64,000 bases of DNA from NCBI RefSeq assembly GCF_000466965.1, contig NZ_BATB01000001.1, positions 124,001 through 188,000 on the forward strand, written 5' to 3'. This document shows, in pieces, positions 28,901 through 40,154 of this stretch (the stretch's first letter is position 1; each line of letters starts with the position of its first letter). The DNA is from Limimaricola cinnabarinus LL-001 (GTDB lineage: Bacteria > Pseudomonadota > Alphaproteobacteria > Rhodobacterales > Rhodobacteraceae). The position numbers and the translations under genes are program-made. The notes under the pieces were generated by a model that did no database searches, had not been told where the DNA came from, and saw nothing but the letters and a program-made list of their open reading frames with translations.

Positions 28901-30840
28901 ATGCAAGGATTTCTTCTTCAAGCCACGATCTACCTCGCGCCGCCGTGCTCGCCGTGCCGCTCGCCGCCCGTCTCGGGCTCGGCTCGGTGCTGGGCTATCT
29001 TGCCGCCGGGATCATCATCGGCCCCGCCACCGGGCTCGTGGGCGCCGAGACCGAGGATCTTCAGCACTTCGCCGAATTCGGCGTGGTGATGATGCTGTTC
29101 CTGATCGGGTTGGAGCTGGAACCACGCGCGCTTTGGAACATGCGCCAAAGGCTGATCGGGTTGGGCGGCGTGCAGGTGGTGCTGACCACCGGGGCGCTAT
29201 TCGGGGCGGGCACGCTGCTCGGGCTCGATCCGAGGGTGGCGCTGGCCACCGGGCTGATCTTCGCCCTATCTTCGACCGCGATTGTGCTGCAGACCCTGTC
29301 GGAAAAGGGGCTGATGCGCACCCAAGGCGGGCGCTCGGTGTTCTCGGTGCTGCTGACGCAGGACATCGCAGTGATCCCGATGCTGGCGCTTTTGCCGCTT
29401 CTCGCGCTTTCGAGCCATGGCGGCGGCGAAGCCGCGCATGAGACGCCGGTCAACCCCGACGCGCCGGGCGCCAAGGAAGTCGAGGCGGCCCGCACGCTGA
29501 TCGAGAACCTGCCCGGTTGGGCGGTGACGCTGGTGACGCTGGGGGCCGTGGCGGTGGTGGTGCTGGCGGGGATCTACCTCACCCGCCCGGTGTTCCGCTA
29601 TATCCATCAGGCCCGCCTGCGCGAACTCTATACGGCGCTCGGCCTCTTGATGGTGGTCTCCATCGCCGTGCTGATGGAACTCGTGGGCCTGTCGCCGGCG
29701 CTGGGCACCTTCCTTGCGGGCGTGGTGCTGGCCAACTCCGAATTCCGGCACGAGCTCGAAAGCGATCTGGAGCCCTTCAAGGGTCTGCTGTTGGGCTTGT
29801 TCTTCATCACCGTGGGCGCGGGCATCGATTTCGGGGTGTTGCTGGGCAACCCGGTGCGCATCGTGGCGCTGACAATGGGCGTGATCGTCATCAAGGGCGG
29901 GGTGCTCTACCTTCTGGCGCGGATGGCCCGGATGCACACGCGCGACCGCTGGCTGTTCACGCTGGCGCTAGCGCAGGCGGGCGAGTTCGGCTTCGTGCTG
30001 TCGTCCTTCTCGCTGCAACAGGGCGTGCTGGCACAAGCCGAGGCCGAGGTGATCCGGCTGGTGATCGCGCTGTCGATGCTGGTGACGCCGCTGCTTTTCA
30101 TCCTCTACGAGCAGCTCTCGGCAAGGACTGCCAAGGCACCTGATCCCGATCCCGACGAGATCGACCGCGAAGCGCCGATCATCATCGCCGGCATCGGCCG
30201 CTTCGGCCAAGTGGTAAGCCGGTTGGTGCAGGGGGCGGGCTTCGACACGGTGGTGCTCGACCACGACATGGAGATGGTCGACACGATGCGCCGATTCGGC
30301 TTTTCGGGTTTCTTCGGCGACCCGACCCGTCCGGACATCCTGCATGCCGCCGGGCTGGAGACCGCCAAGGTGCTGGTGGTGGCGCTCGATGATCGCGATT
30401 CAGCCCTCAAGCTGGTGCGCCATGCCCGCGCGATGCGGCCGGACCTGCACATCGTGGCGCGCGCCTATGACCGCGAGCACGTCTACCAGCTCTATCAGGC
30501 CGGGGCGAACGACATCGTGCGCGAGCTGTTCGATTCAAGCCTGCGCGCCGGGCGCTACGTGCTCGAGAATATCGGCCTGTCGCGGTTCGAGGCTTCCGAA
30601 CTGGAGATGACCTATTATCAGCAGGACCGCGCGGGGGTGCGCGAACTGGCACAGCTATGGAAACCCGGCGTTCCGGTGTCGCAGAACGCCGAATACGTGA
30701 AGCGCGCGAAGGCACTGAACAAGGATCTCGAAACCTCGATCCTCGAGCGGCTGCATCCGCGGGATGACCAGCAGGACGAGCCGGTCGAGACCGACGAGAC
30801 CGACGAGACCGTGGGCTATCGCAGCAAGGACCGGGCCTGA
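28901..30840 (+). CDS. Kef-type cation/proton antiporter (CPA2), apparent frameshift near start
   Basis: About 646 residues after repair. The start MQGFLLQATIYLA at 28901 loses frame near 28939; adding one G gives LAAAVLAVPLAARLGLGSVLGYLAAG, the usual first helix. Around 12 membrane segments (to about residue 400) are followed by a TrkA-N domain with the Rossmann loop GIGRFGQVV and acidic strand end VLDHD. KefB/KefC proteins export potassium and are gated by glutathione adducts; the soluble domain here may bind NAD(H) or similar. A glutathione reductase gene lies 8 kb away but is not linked as an operon. Its stop is 4 nt from the convergent cobT. Confidence 0.88.
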
Positions 30841-30844
30841 TCCC

Positions 30845-31858
30845 TCAGCCGTCGCTGACGCCCGCCTCAGCAAAGCTCGCCATCCCCGAATGGCAGGCCA
30901 GCGCCCCCTTCAGCACGCCGATCGCCAGAACCGCGCCGGAGCCTTCGCCGAGCCGCAGTCCCAGCGACAGCAATGGCGCCTTGCCCATCGCCTCCAGAAG
31001 CCGCGCATGGGCGCTCTCGGCGCTCTGGTGACCGGCCACCGCGTGATCGAGAACGCCGGGGGCGGCACGGTGCAGCACCAGAGCGGCGGCGCAGCAGATG
31101 AAGCCGTCGAGGATCACTGGAATGCGGTGATGCCGCGCCGCAAGAATCGCGCCCGCCATCGCCGCGATTTCGCGCCCCCCAAGCTGACGCAGCACCTCGA
31201 TCGGATCGGCCTCGCCTTCGATGCGGGCCACGCCTCGGGTCACGGCGTCGACTTTGCGCGCCAGACCGGGATTATCGACCCCGGTGCCGCGACCGGTCCA
31301 GTCCAGCGCCGCGCCGCCTTCGAGCGCCATTGCGATGGCCGAGGCCGAGCAGGTGTTGCCAATGCCCATCTCGCCCGCCACCAGCAGATCGGCCTCCGGA
31401 TTCACCGCCGCCCAGCCGAGCGCCATGGCCGCGACGAGATCGGCCTCGCTCATCGCCGGCGTTTCGACGAAATCCGCCGTTGGCCGGTCGAGTTCGATCG
31501 GATGCACCGTCATCGTCGCGCCGAATGCCTCGGCGAGCTGATTCACTGCCGCACCGCCCGCATCGAAATTGCCGACCATCTGCGCCGTGACCGCCGCCGG
31601 AAAGGCCGAGACGCCGCGCGTCACGACACCGTGATTGCCCGCAAACACGGTCACCTGCGGCCGAATCAGCCGCGGGCGCGCGTCGCCGCGCCAGCCCGCA
31701 TACCAGATCGCCAGATCCTCGAGCCGTCCCAAAGCCCCGGCGGGCTTGGTCAACTGGGCGTTGCGCGACTGCGCGTCACCGGTGGCGACCGCATCGGGCT
31801 GTGGCAGATCGCAAAGCCGGGCGCGCAGTCCGGCAAGGTCGGAGAAAGGGGCAGTCAT
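30845..31858 (-). CDS. cobT: Nicotinate-nucleotide--dimethylbenzimidazole phosphoribosyltransferase
   Basis: Makes alpha-ribazole phosphate for the lower ligand of cobalamin. It has 337 residues, near the 350 of CobT/Cob[29 protein letters not shown] and [16 protein letters not shown] are conserved family segments; the last contains the NaMN-binding loop. It is divergent from cobS over 69 bp, so both may share control. No cobalamin riboswitch could be recognised in so short a gap. Confidence 0.93.
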   Translation of the reverse strand: MTAPFSDLAGLRARLCDLPQPDAVATGDAQSRNAQLTKPAGALGRLEDLAIWYAGWRGDARPRLIRPQVTVFAGNHGVVTRGVSAFPAAVTAQMVGNFDAGGAAVNQLAEAFGATMTVHPIELDRPTADFVETPAMSEADLVAAMALGWAAVNPEADLLVAGEMGIGNTCSASAIAMALEGGAALDWTGRGTGVDNPGLARKVDAVTRGVARIEGEADPIEVLRQLGGREIAAMAGAILAARHHRIPVILDGFICCAAALVLHRAAPGVLDHAVAGHQSAESAHARLLEAMGKAPLLSLGLRLGEGSGAVLAIGVLKGALACHSGMASFAEAGVSDG

Positions 31859-31927
31859 GCGTGTCCTCGTTGCATCGCGGCTCCCGCCTGCCTAACCCTA
31901 GGGGACTGCTTTTGGAAAGAGGCCCCC

Positions 31928-32638
31928 ATGCTTGAGCCAGTCCGCGCGGCCTTCGGGCTTCTGACGCGCTTGCCGGTCCGCCCTGCTCCGGTGCGTCCCG
32001 AAGGGGTCTGGGCCTTTCCCCTCGCCGGTCTCGCGGTCGGAGCGCTCGCGGGCCTTGGCTATTGGGGGGCGCTCTCACTGGGCCTGCCGCCCGGTCCGGC
32101 GGCGGCGCTGGCCCTGACGGCGTCGATCCTGCTCACCGGCGGGCTGCATGAGGACGGTCTGGCCGATTGCGCGGACGGGCTCTGGGGCGGGTTCGAACGG
32201 GCGGGACGGCTCGAGATCATGCGCGACAGCCGGATCGGCAGCTACGGGGTGCTGGCGGTCGGAACGTCGCTGCTGATTCGCTGGTCGACGCTGGTCGTGG
32301 TCGGGCCTTGGGGGCTGATCATCGCGGCGGTGGCGAGCCGGGCGGCGATGGTCTGGCCAATGATGCGGCTGCCGCATGCACGCCAGGACGGGCTGGCGCG
32401 GCTTTCGGGACGGCCTTCGGGGCGGGCCTTCGGCCTCGCCTGCGGCATGGCCGCTCTCTTGGTGTTGCCGCTGGCGGGGTGGAGCCTGCTGTGGCTCGTC
32501 CCGGCGATGGCTTTGGCCGCGCAATGCGCCACCGCCGTGGCCCGCGCCAAGATCGGCGGACAGACCGGCGATGTCCTCGGCGCGGCGCAGCAGCTGTCCG
32601 AGATGGCCGCACTTCTGGTTCTGGCGGCGCTGGTCTAG
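31928..32638 (+). CDS. cobS: Adenosylcobinamide-GDP ribazoletransferase (cobalamin synthase)
   Basis: Joins adenosylcobinamide-GDP and alpha-ribazole in the inner membrane. It has 236 residues with about six helices. The metal-binding motif GGLHEDGLADCADGLWGG is intact (DGxxDxxDG), as is MRDSRIGSYG. ATG 31928 was chosen; the long upstream extension of the frame is the antisense of cobT. The last 4 nt overlap the convergent FG-GAP gene. Confidence 0.92.
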   Translation: MLEPVRAAFGLLTRLPVRPAPVRPEGVWAFPLAGLAVGALAGLGYWGALSLGLPPGPAAALALTASILLTGGLHEDGLADCADGLWGGFERAGRLEIMRDSRIGSYGVLAVGTSLLIRWSTLVVVGPWGLIIAAVASRAAMVWPMMRLPHARQDGLARLSGRPSGRAFGLACGMAALLVLPLAGWSLLWLVPAMALAAQCATAVARAKIGGQTGDVLGAAQQLSEMAALLVLAALV

Positions 32639-33323
32639 TTCTCGCAGCCCAAAGCGGGCGCGAAACCTTCGGCCCCGATCGCCCCGATCTCGCGCGCCGA
32701 GAGAGTCCCATCCGCAAGTCGGACCGCCATCACCCGCCGCCACGCCGCATCCGCGAGCACCAGCTCGGCACCGGCACCGCAATCGCGCAGGCCGCCCGAG
32801 ATCTCCGCCTCGCCGAACCGGTGGTTGGTCAGCCCCTCCAGAGCCGCGACCTGTTCCAGCGCACCGTCCCGCATGCGCCAGACCCGCAGCACGCGGGCGA
32901 GGTGCGGCCGGTCGACATAGGACAGCTCGACCGCGCCGTCACCGTCGAGATCGGCGGGCGGCAACGGGGCCAGCCAGCGATGCGCGGTGCCGATGAAGGG
33001 GGTGGCAGCGACGAGGCCCCCGCCGCCATAGACCGACAGCCGCGCGCCCCGCGCCGCATCCGTCTCGACCACCACCGCTTCGAGATTTCCGTCACCGGTC
33101 ACATCGGCAAGGCGCGGCGCGGTGTCCTCGAAGACACGGGTGTCCGGCAGGCGGATGAGACGGGTCTCGCCGCCCGTCGTCACCATCTCCAGCGCGCCCC
33201 ATTCCTCGGTCTCGCCGAAAACGCCATGCACATAGCGCGATGTCGGCTCGGCAAAGCGAGCCTCGGCCAGCCCTTCGGCTGCGGCGGGTCCGGCCAGAAG
33301 CCCGAGGATCAGGGCAGCGCGCA

Positions 33324-33324
<1 letters not shown>
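32635..33324 (-). CDS. Secreted FG-GAP/VCBS-repeat protein
   Basis: A 229-residue exported protein with a short signal peptide (MRAALILGLLAGPAAA). Two Ca-binding-like repeats are visible: ADVTGDGNLEAVVVE and ADLDGDGAVELSYVD, which is the pattern of beta-propeller blades (VCBS/FG-GAP). Its length fits a small propeller; no catalytic motif is seen. Its start overlaps the ferredoxin stop (TGATG), which suggests coupled translation, though a functional link is not obvious. Confidence 0.72.
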
Positions 33325-33749
<425 letters not shown>

Positions 33750-33834
33750 TCACGCCGGCGCACCGCCGCGCGGGAGCGCTTTCGATGTCGCGGCGGCCGG
33801 TCTAGTCTCGGGCGACAACCACCGCCGGTGACCG

Positions 33835-34320
33835 ATGTTCCGCCTCCTGCTCGCCCTGCCGCTCGCGGCCTGCACCGTCGCGGTGCCGGAGCTGCCCGCC
33901 TTCATGGAGGCCGAGATCGAGACCGGCACCGAAGGGCGGTGTCATGGCCGCGACATCACTCCGGCGGTGATCGAGACGGTGCGCGAGCAGATCCGCGAGC
34001 CGGGCGACGGTCCGGCGCGCTACCGCACCATCGCGCGCCAGAGAATCCTGCACGAGCGGCGCGAGGTGCTGTTCGAGACGCTCTGCCCGCCTGAGTTCAC
34101 CCCCGCCTTCGTCGAAACGCTGCAGCGCGCCTTGGTCACGCGCGGGTTCCATCCTGGCCCGGTGACCGGAGAGCTCGACCGGGTCACGCGCGACGCGGTG
34201 CAGGCGTTCCAGCGCAGCAGCGGCGGGCCCGACAGCCCCGTGCTGTCGCTCGCCTCGGCGCAACGTCTGGGCATCAGGGCACTGAGCCCCGATCAGCTTG
34301 AGGTCATGAACCGCCGCTAA
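33835..34320 (+). CDS. Peptidoglycan-binding-domain lipoprotein
   Basis: 161 residues. The start MFRLLLALPLAACTV has a lipobox (LAAC) with Cys at residue 13, so it is probably a short-signal lipoprotein. After an unassigned helical region with a C...C pair (GRCHG, LCPPEF), residues about 100-145 form a PG_binding_1 motif: FVETLQRALVTRGFHPGPVTGELDRVTRDAVQAFQ. It likely sits at the outer membrane or cell wall. No enzymatic domain is present. Confidence 0.78.
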   Translation: MFRLLLALPLAACTVAVPELPAFMEAEIETGTEGRCHGRDITPAVIETVREQIREPGDGPARYRTIARQRILHERREVLFETLCPPEFTPAFVETLQRALVTRGFHPGPVTGELDRVTRDAVQAFQRSSGGPDSPVLSLASAQRLGIRALSPDQLEVMNRR

Positions 34321-34335
34321 GGCGCGGGCCCCATG

Positions 34336-34358
34336 AAAAAGGGCGCCCGAAGGCGCCC
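34336..34358 (-). terminator. Rho-independent terminator after degP
   Basis: On the minus strand GGGCGCC-TTCG-GGCGCCC followed by TTTTT. The stable UUCG-type loop and U run make this a strong terminator for the degP operon. It may also stop the lipoprotein gene from the other side. Confidence 0.92.
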
Positions 34359-34383
34359 CATTCCTGACAATCGAAGGCAGGCC

Positions 34384-35907
34384 TCACTCGGCCGCGTCTT
34401 CCAGCCCCAGCGCCACGAAGCGCGGATCGCCGCCCCGCCGCACCAAGAGCAGCAGCGACTTGCGCCCCGCTTCGCGGGCCTCTTCGATGCGCGCGTCGAA
34501 ATCGGCCACGGAGGCGACTTGCTGTTGCCCGGCCTCGGTGATGACGTCGCCCGCGACGACACCCTTTTCGGCGGCATCGGAGGCCGGGTCCACATCGGTC
34601 ACGACGAGACCTTCGGCGTTCTCGGGCAGTTCGAGCTGCTGGCGCAGTTCCGGCGTCAGCTCCGACAGGGTCAGGCCGAACATTTCGGTCTCCTCCGCGT
34701 CGCCCGAGCCTTGGGCCGAGGCGGGTACGGCGGCGTCGGCCTCTTCGCGGCGGCCAAGGGTCACGGTGAGATCGACGGTCTCGCCGCCGCGCAGCACCGT
34801 CACCGGCACCGCCTCGCCCACCGGGGCGCGTCCGACCATGCGCACGAGGTCGCGCGTGTCGGGCACCTCGTTGCCGTCAAAGCTGGTGATCACGTCACCC
34901 GCTTCCATGCCGGCCTCCATCGCCGGACCCTCGGGCACGTCGGTGACGAGCGCACCCGCCGCCGTCTCGAGCCCGTCGATCGCGCCGACCATGTCGGGCG
35001 TCACGTCCTGAATGCGCACGCCGAGCCAGCCGCGGCGGGTCTCGCCGTATTCCTGAAGCTGGTCGACCACCTCGGTCACCACGTCCGAGGACATGGCAAA
35101 GCCGATGCCGATCGAGCCGCCATTGGGCGACAGGATCGCGGTGTTCACGCCGATCACCTCACCGGACATGTTGAACAGCGGGCCGCCCGAGTTGCCTCGG
35201 TTGATCGCCGCGTCGGTCTGAATGTAATCGTCATAGGTACCCGAGAGCGCCCGGCCACGGGCCGAAACGATACCCGCAGAAACCGAGAAGCCCTGACCCA
35301 GCGGGTTGCCCATCGCCATCACCCAATCGCCGACGCGCGCGCCTTCGCCGGTGCTGTCACCGAACTCGACATAGGGCAGTTCGTCGCCTTCGACCTTCAG
35401 CAGCGCGATATCGGTCGAGGCGTCGGTGCCCACCACCTCGGCTTCGAGGGTCTTGCCCGAGAAGAACTCGATGTTGATCTCGTCGGCACCCTCGATCACG
35501 TGGTTGTTGGTCACGACATAGCCATCGGCCGAAATCACGAAGCCCGAGCCCAGCGCCGAGGAGCGGCGCGGCGCGCTGTCGCCACGATCCTGAAAATCGC
35601 GGAAGAATTCTTCGAAGGGCGAGCCCTCGGGCACGATGCCCTGCGGTCCGGCGGGGGCCGAAACCATGGTCGAGGTGGTGATGTTGACCACCGCCGGGCT
35701 CACCTGCTCGGCAAGATCGGCAAAGGTGAGCGGGCGGGCGGCCTCCGGCGCGTCTGCGGTGCTCTGCGCCTCCGCATCCGGGGTCACGGCGGTATCTTGG
35801 GCAGCAAGGGGGGCCACCTGACTGAATCCCAACGCAGCGCCCAGAGCCAACACCGAAACGGCGCGGACGGGGGTGACGAGGGACTTCATGGGGGTCTTGG
35901 CGTTCAC
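34384..35907 (-). CDS. degP: DegP/HtrA-type periplasmic serine endoprotease
   Basis: Periplasmic protease and chaperone for misfolded envelope proteins. From GTG 35907 it has 507 residues; an AGGAG sits 7 nt upstream, while the earlier GTG at 35913 is too close to it. The signal peptide ends near APLAAQ. The triad is His136 (TNNHV), Asp166 (STDIALLK) and Ser240 (GNSGGP). Two PDZ domains follow (about 275-370 and 400-495). It is the last gene after hflK-hflC-DUF2065, a common alphaproteobacterial set for membrane protein quality control. Confidence 0.95.
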   Translation of the reverse strand: MNAKTPMKSLVTPVRAVSVLALGAALGFSQVAPLAAQDTAVTPDAEAQSTADAPEAARPLTFADLAEQVSPAVVNITTSTMVSAPAGPQGIVPEGSPFEEFFRDFQDRGDSAPRRSSALGSGFVISADGYVVTNNHVIEGADEINIEFFSGKTLEAEVVGTDASTDIALLKVEGDELPYVEFGDSTGEGARVGDWVMAMGNPLGQGFSVSAGIVSARGRALSGTYDDYIQTDAAINRGNSGGPLFNMSGEVIGVNTAILSPNGGSIGIGFAMSSDVVTEVVDQLQEYGETRRGWLGVRIQDVTPDMVGAIDGLETAAGALVTDVPEGPAMEAGMEAGDVITSFDGNEVPDTRDLVRMVGRAPVGEAVPVTVLRGGETVDLTVTLGRREEADAAVPASAQGSGDAEETEMFGLTLSELTPELRQQLELPENAEGLVVTDVDPASDAAEKGVVAGDVITEAGQQQVASVADFDARIEEAREAGRKSLLLLVRRGGDPRFVALGLEDAAE

Positions 35908-36076
35908 GGGCACACTCCTGTTTCGTCCTGGGCGTCGGAGCGCGAGGCGAAAGGCGGCTCCGGTCGGCGCAGACCATCAACCTAAGAAGCCCAAGCCGCA
36001 ACTCAAGCCCTCGTCGCAGGCCGTCAAAGCGGTGTGACAGGCTGTAACACGAAATCGGGCGGTATCGGTGATGGCC

Positions 36077-36271
36077 CTAGAGTGTGGTCAGCCGCGCCAT
36101 CCACAGCAGCGCGATGCCCAGAGCAAGCGTGACGAGCCCTGCCACACGCCGCTGTTCGGGTGTCATTCCCCGCAGGGTTTCGAGCATCTTCAAAAGAAGT
36201 GAAGGGGCCAGCGCCCAGGCCAGCCCCTCCACAACGAGCACCAGGCCAAGGCCCAGCAGGATCGGCGTCAC
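36077..36271 (-). CDS. DUF2065-family small membrane protein
   Basis: 64 residues with two hydrophobic helices (about 3-23 and 45-60) around MLETLRGMTPEQRRVAG, the DUF2065 signature. YjeT of E. coli, in the hflX-hflK-hflC locus, is a homologue. Its start overlaps the hflC stop by 4 nt, so it is made with HflC and may be a small partner of the HflKC complex. That role is inferred from gene order. Confidence 0.88.
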   Translation of the reverse strand: MTPILLGLGLVLVVEGLAWALAPSLLLKMLETLRGMTPEQRRVAGLVTLALGIALLWMARLTTL

Positions 36272-37422
36272 TGCGTCGCGACCCCGGTTTCGGCGCCCGC
36301 TTCGTCCCCGGGCAGGATCACCCGCGGCGTCAGCGCCTCGGCCTGACCGGCCGCGGCGGCGTCGGCCTCGGCCTGCGCGTCGATCTCGCCTTCCTCGGTC
36401 GAGAATACGACCGCACCGTCCTCGCCTTGGGTGACCTGCAGGCTGTCGAGGCGGATCACCCCGGCATCGGCCTCGCCGGAGGCGGGTTCCTCTTCGAGAC
36501 CACCATCGAGCGGACCGCGTTCGCGGGCCGGAGCCGGGGTCACGCCTTCCGGCAGGTCGTCGTCGTAGAGGTAGTCGAAGAAGGCGCTGTCGGGGGTCAG
36601 CACCATGGTCGAGTTCGACCCCTTGAGCGCGCGCTCATAGGCCTGCAGCGAACGGTAGAAATCGAAGAACTCGGCGTCGGCGCTGTAGGCGCCCGCGAAG
36701 ATCGAGTTGGCCTCGGCGTCGGCTTCGCCTCGGGTCACCTGCGCCTCGCGCTCGGCCTCCGACATGGTTTCGATCACGGTCCGGTCGGCCAACGCGCGCA
36801 CACGCTGCGCCGCCTCGTTACCGCGGGCGATCTCGTCGGCGGCCTCACGCTCGCGCTCGGCCCGCATCCGGGCAAAAGTCGCGTCGAGGTTCTGGCTCGG
36901 CAGGTTGGTCTGCTTGAGCCGGACGTCCACCACGTCGATGCCGAGGCCCTGCGCCGAGCGTTGCGCCTGCTCGCGGATCCGGTTCATCAGGGTCCGGCGG
37001 TCCGAGGACAGGATCGTGTCCGAGGTCACCTGATCGGCACCGAGCACTTCGCGGATCTGCGCGTTGAGGATCGACGACAGCCGGTCCTCAGCGGCGCGCA
37101 CGCCGCCCACGCCGACGGCCTGACGGAACTGCACCACGTCCGAGATGCGGTAGCGTGCGAAGGCGTCGACCACGAGACGACGGTCATCGGACGGCGTCAC
37201 CTCGATTGTATCGGTGTCGAGCGACAGGATCCGGTCGTCATAGGTCACGACCTCCTGAATCAGCGGGATCTTGAGCCCGAGACCGGGCTCTTCCTTGACT
37301 TGGCGGATCTGGCCGAACTGCAGCACCAAAGCCTTTTCACGTTCGTCCACGACGTAGATCGAGGACAGGATCACCGCCACGGCGATGACGAGGGCGGGAA
37401 GCACGAATGCGGTCTTCTTCAT
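36268..37422 (-). CDS. hflC: HflC, SPFH subunit of the FtsH regulator
   Basis: Membrane-anchored SPFH/prohibitin protein that with HflK surrounds FtsH and tunes its proteolysis. It has 384 residues, longer than the 334 of E. coli. An N-terminal helix (about 5-24), SPFH domain (about 25-190) and coiled region with EREREAADEIARGNEAAQ are normal, ending with the conserved YRSLQAYERAL. The last 95 residues are an acidic, Pro/Ala-rich tail not seen in E. coli HflC. It starts 1 nt after the hflK stop. Confidence 0.93.
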   Translation of the reverse strand: MKKTAFVLPALVIAVAVILSSIYVVDEREKALVLQFGQIRQVKEEPGLGLKIPLIQEVVTYDDRILSLDTDTIEVTPSDDRRLVVDAFARYRISDVVQFRQAVGVGGVRAAEDRLSSILNAQIREVLGADQVTSDTILSSDRRTLMNRIREQAQRSAQGLGIDVVDVRLKQTNLPSQNLDATFARMRAEREREAADEIARGNEAAQRVRALADRTVIETMSEAEREAQVTRGEADAEANSIFAGAYSADAEFFDFYRSLQAYERALKGSNSTMVLTPDSAFFDYLYDDDLPEGVTPAPARERGPLDGGLEEEPASGEADAGVIRLDSLQVTQGEDGAVVFSTEEGEIDAQAEADAAAAGQAEALTPRVILPGDEAGAETGVATQ

Positions 37423-37423
37423 C

Positions 37424-38619
37424 TCAGTTCCCCTGCCCTTCGGTGGCGGGCGCGGCGGCCGCGCCCTGCTGGTTCTGCCCGCCCGACTGGCGGCCCAGCT
37501 CGTTCAGCGGCAGGAAAGGCACGATGCCCGTGCCCCCGTTCTGGCCGCCATTGGCGATGGAGGGATCGAGCACCATCTTGTCGACGTCGCCCAGCACACG
37601 CTCCATCGATTCGAGATAGAGGCGGCGACGCGTGACCACGGGCGCCTGCGCGTATTCGTCCTGCACCGCCGAGAAGCGGCTCGCCTGACCCAGCGCGTCG
37701 TTGATGGTCTGGGCGCGGTAGCCCTCGGCCTGCTCGACGGTCTGCGCGGCCTGACCGCGGGCCTCGGCGAGCACCCGGTTGGCATAGGCGTCGGCTTGAC
37801 GCTGCAGACGGTCGCGCTCCTGCTCGGCGGCCTGCACGTCGCGGAACGCGTCGATCACCTCGGAGGGCGGGTCGGCGCGGTCGAGGTTGACCCGGACGAC
37901 GCTGATGCCGCTCTCATAGGCGTCGAGCGTGGCCTGAATCGATTCCATCGCCGTATCGGCGATGAGGCCCCGGTCGCGGTTGAGGATCGGCGCGAGGTTC
38001 GACGCGGCGATGATCTCGCGCATCACGGATTCGGACACCGCTTGCACGGTGAGCTGCGGGTCGCGGATGTTGAACAGGAACTTGGCCGGGTCCGACACGT
38101 TCCAGACCACCTGAAAGCCGATATCGACGATGTTGCGTCGGTGGTCAGCATGAGCCCGTCATTGTCGCGCCCGATGCCGATGTTCTCGGTCCGCTCGGAG
38201 GTAACGTTGACCACCTCATGCGTGACCAGCGGCCAGGGCGCGAAGTTCAGACCGGGGCTGCCGGTGGAGGAATAGGAGCCCAAGAACAGCTCGACCGACT
38301 GCTCTTCGGGTCGCACTGTATAGAACGACATCACGCCCCACAGTACCAGCGCGCCCACCGCCACGAGACCGATGGTGCCGCGCGACATCTTGAACCCCGG
38401 GCCACCGGGGCCGCCGGAGCCGGTGCCGCGATTGCCACCGCCGCCCATCAGCACGCGAAGCTGCTCGCGGCCCTTGTTCATCAGCTCGTCGATCTGCGGG
38501 CTCTCGCCGGGCCGGCGTGGCCGCTGCGGGCCGCCGGGCCGTCTGTCGTCATCCCCGCCGCCGGTGGGGCCGCGCCCACCGCCGCCGCCGCCCCAGGGGC
38601 CGCCGTTGTTTCCAGCCAT
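37424..38619 (-). CDS. hflK: HflK, SPFH subunit of the FtsH regulator, apparent frameshift
   Basis: Partner of HflC, about 398 residues after repair. The N-terminus is Gly-rich (MAGNNGGPWGGGGGGRG), as is usual for HflK; one membrane helix lies at about 80-98, then the SPFH domain (VRPEEQSVELFLGSY). The frame breaks near 38135: GACGCAACATC should have one more G or C, giving TTDANIVDIGFQVVWNVSDP, which is the conserved HflK sequence. Everything else is open, so an assembly error is likely. Confidence 0.92.
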
Positions 38620-38699
38620 GAAGCCACTGTTCCCTTGTTGGTTTCCCCCGCGCCGGTTTCACCCGACACGCTTTGCATGTGTGGGCTACGCCCTCGTAT

Positions 38700-40141
38700 T
38701 CAAGAACGACGCACCGGCTCGCGCATGGTGACGAGTTCCTCGGCCATGGTCGGATGCACGGCCACCGTGCGATCGAAATCCTCTTTGGTCGCGCCCATCT
38801 TGACCGCGATCCCCGCAAGCTGGATCAGCTCGCCCGCCTCGGGTGCGACGATGTGACAGCCCAGAACCTTGCGCGTCTCGATCGACACCACGAGCTTCAT
38901 CAGCACCCGGTCCGCCGATCCGGCAAAGGAGGACTGCATCGGCTTGAACGAGGCGCAATAGACCTCGACCGGCTCGATCTCGCGCGCCGCCTCCTCGGTC
39001 AGGCCGATGGTGCCGAGCTCGGGCTGGGTGAACACCGCCGACGGGATCAGCGCGTGATCCACCGGCGTCGGGTTGCCCTTGAACACCGTCTCAACGAACT
39101 GCATGCCTTCGCGGATCGCCACCGGCGTCAGGTTCACCCGGTCGGTCACGTCTCCGATCGCATAGATCGAGGGGCAGCCGGTCTGGCTGTATTCGTCGAC
39201 CTCGATGGCGCCACCCCGCGCGAGGGTTACGCCTGCCTCCTCCAGCCCGAGGCCGTCGGTGTTGGGCCTGCGGCCGGTGGCGAAAAGCACCGCGTCATAG
39301 ACCCGCTCGTCGCCATTGGTGGCCTTGACCCAGACCGGGCCCTTGGTGCCTCGCGCCGCCTCGGGCGCACCGTCGATACCCGCCGCATCCGAGCCGGTGC
39401 CGCCGTGGCGCGCGGGATCGCCCGCCTCGCTCTCGGGGCACATCTCGACCACGTTGGTGCCCAGATGCAGGTCGATGCCGCGCTCGCGCATCGAATCCGC
39501 GATCAAGCCGCGCGCCTCGTCGTCAAAGCCGCGCAGGATCTGCGCGCCGCGGTAGAATTGCGTCACCTTCACACCGAGCCCGTGCAGGATGCAGGCGAAC
39601 TCGCAAGCGATGTAGCCGCCGCCGACGATCAGGATCGACTCCGGCAGCGTCTCCAGATCGAAGATGTCGTCCGAGACCATGCCAGATGCGCGTTCGTCAT
39701 GTCGGGCCGCACCGGCCGCCCGCCCGTCGCCACGAGGATGTGCTTGGCGGTCTTGCGGGTGCCGTCGGACAGCTCGACCGTATGCGGATCGGCGATCCGG
39801 GCGCGGGCGTCGAACATCTCCACACCCGAGCCGTCGAGCAGGCGGCGATAGACGCCCTCGAGCCGATCGAGCTCGGCATGCAGCTTCTGGCGGAAGGGGC
39901 GCCAGTCGAAGCGGCCCTCGCCGATCTCCCAGCCATAGGCGCGCGCCTCGTCGAGCACCTCGCCATAGCCCGAAGCATAGACCATGAGCTTCTTCGGCAC
40001 GCAGCCGCGGATCACGCAGGTGCCGCCCATGCGGCTCTCCTCGGCCAGCGCCACGGAAGCTCCGGTGGCGGTGGCGGTGCGCGCGGCGCGCACTCCACCA
40101 GAGCCGCCACCGATCACGAAGAGATCATAGTCGAATGCCAT
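38700..40141 (-). CDS. gor: Glutathione-disulfide reductase, apparent frameshift
   Basis: NADPH-dependent reduction of GSSG. It has about 480 residues after repair, somewhat long for the family because of an insert at about 260-280 (PESEAGDPARHG region). The FAD-binding start is FDYDLFVIGGGSGG, the redox pair is in GGTCVIRGCVPKK (CxxxxC), the NADPH loop is LIVGGGYIACEFA, and the His-Pro near the end is VAVHPTMAEE. The frame breaks near 39682; adding a G (CTGGGCATGG) gives NAHLGMVSDDIFDLE. It lies 13 nt after rpiA in one operon. Confidence 0.93.
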
Positions 40142-40154
40142 AAGTTGGTCGGTC

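Noticed and set aside
30764-31927. Long N-terminal extension of the cobS frame
   Set aside because: It is the antisense of cobT; CobS homologues start at the ATG at 31928.
34333-35985. 550-codon plus-strand frame opposite degP
   Set aside because: Antisense of a complete HtrA protease gene; composition is typical of a shadow frame.
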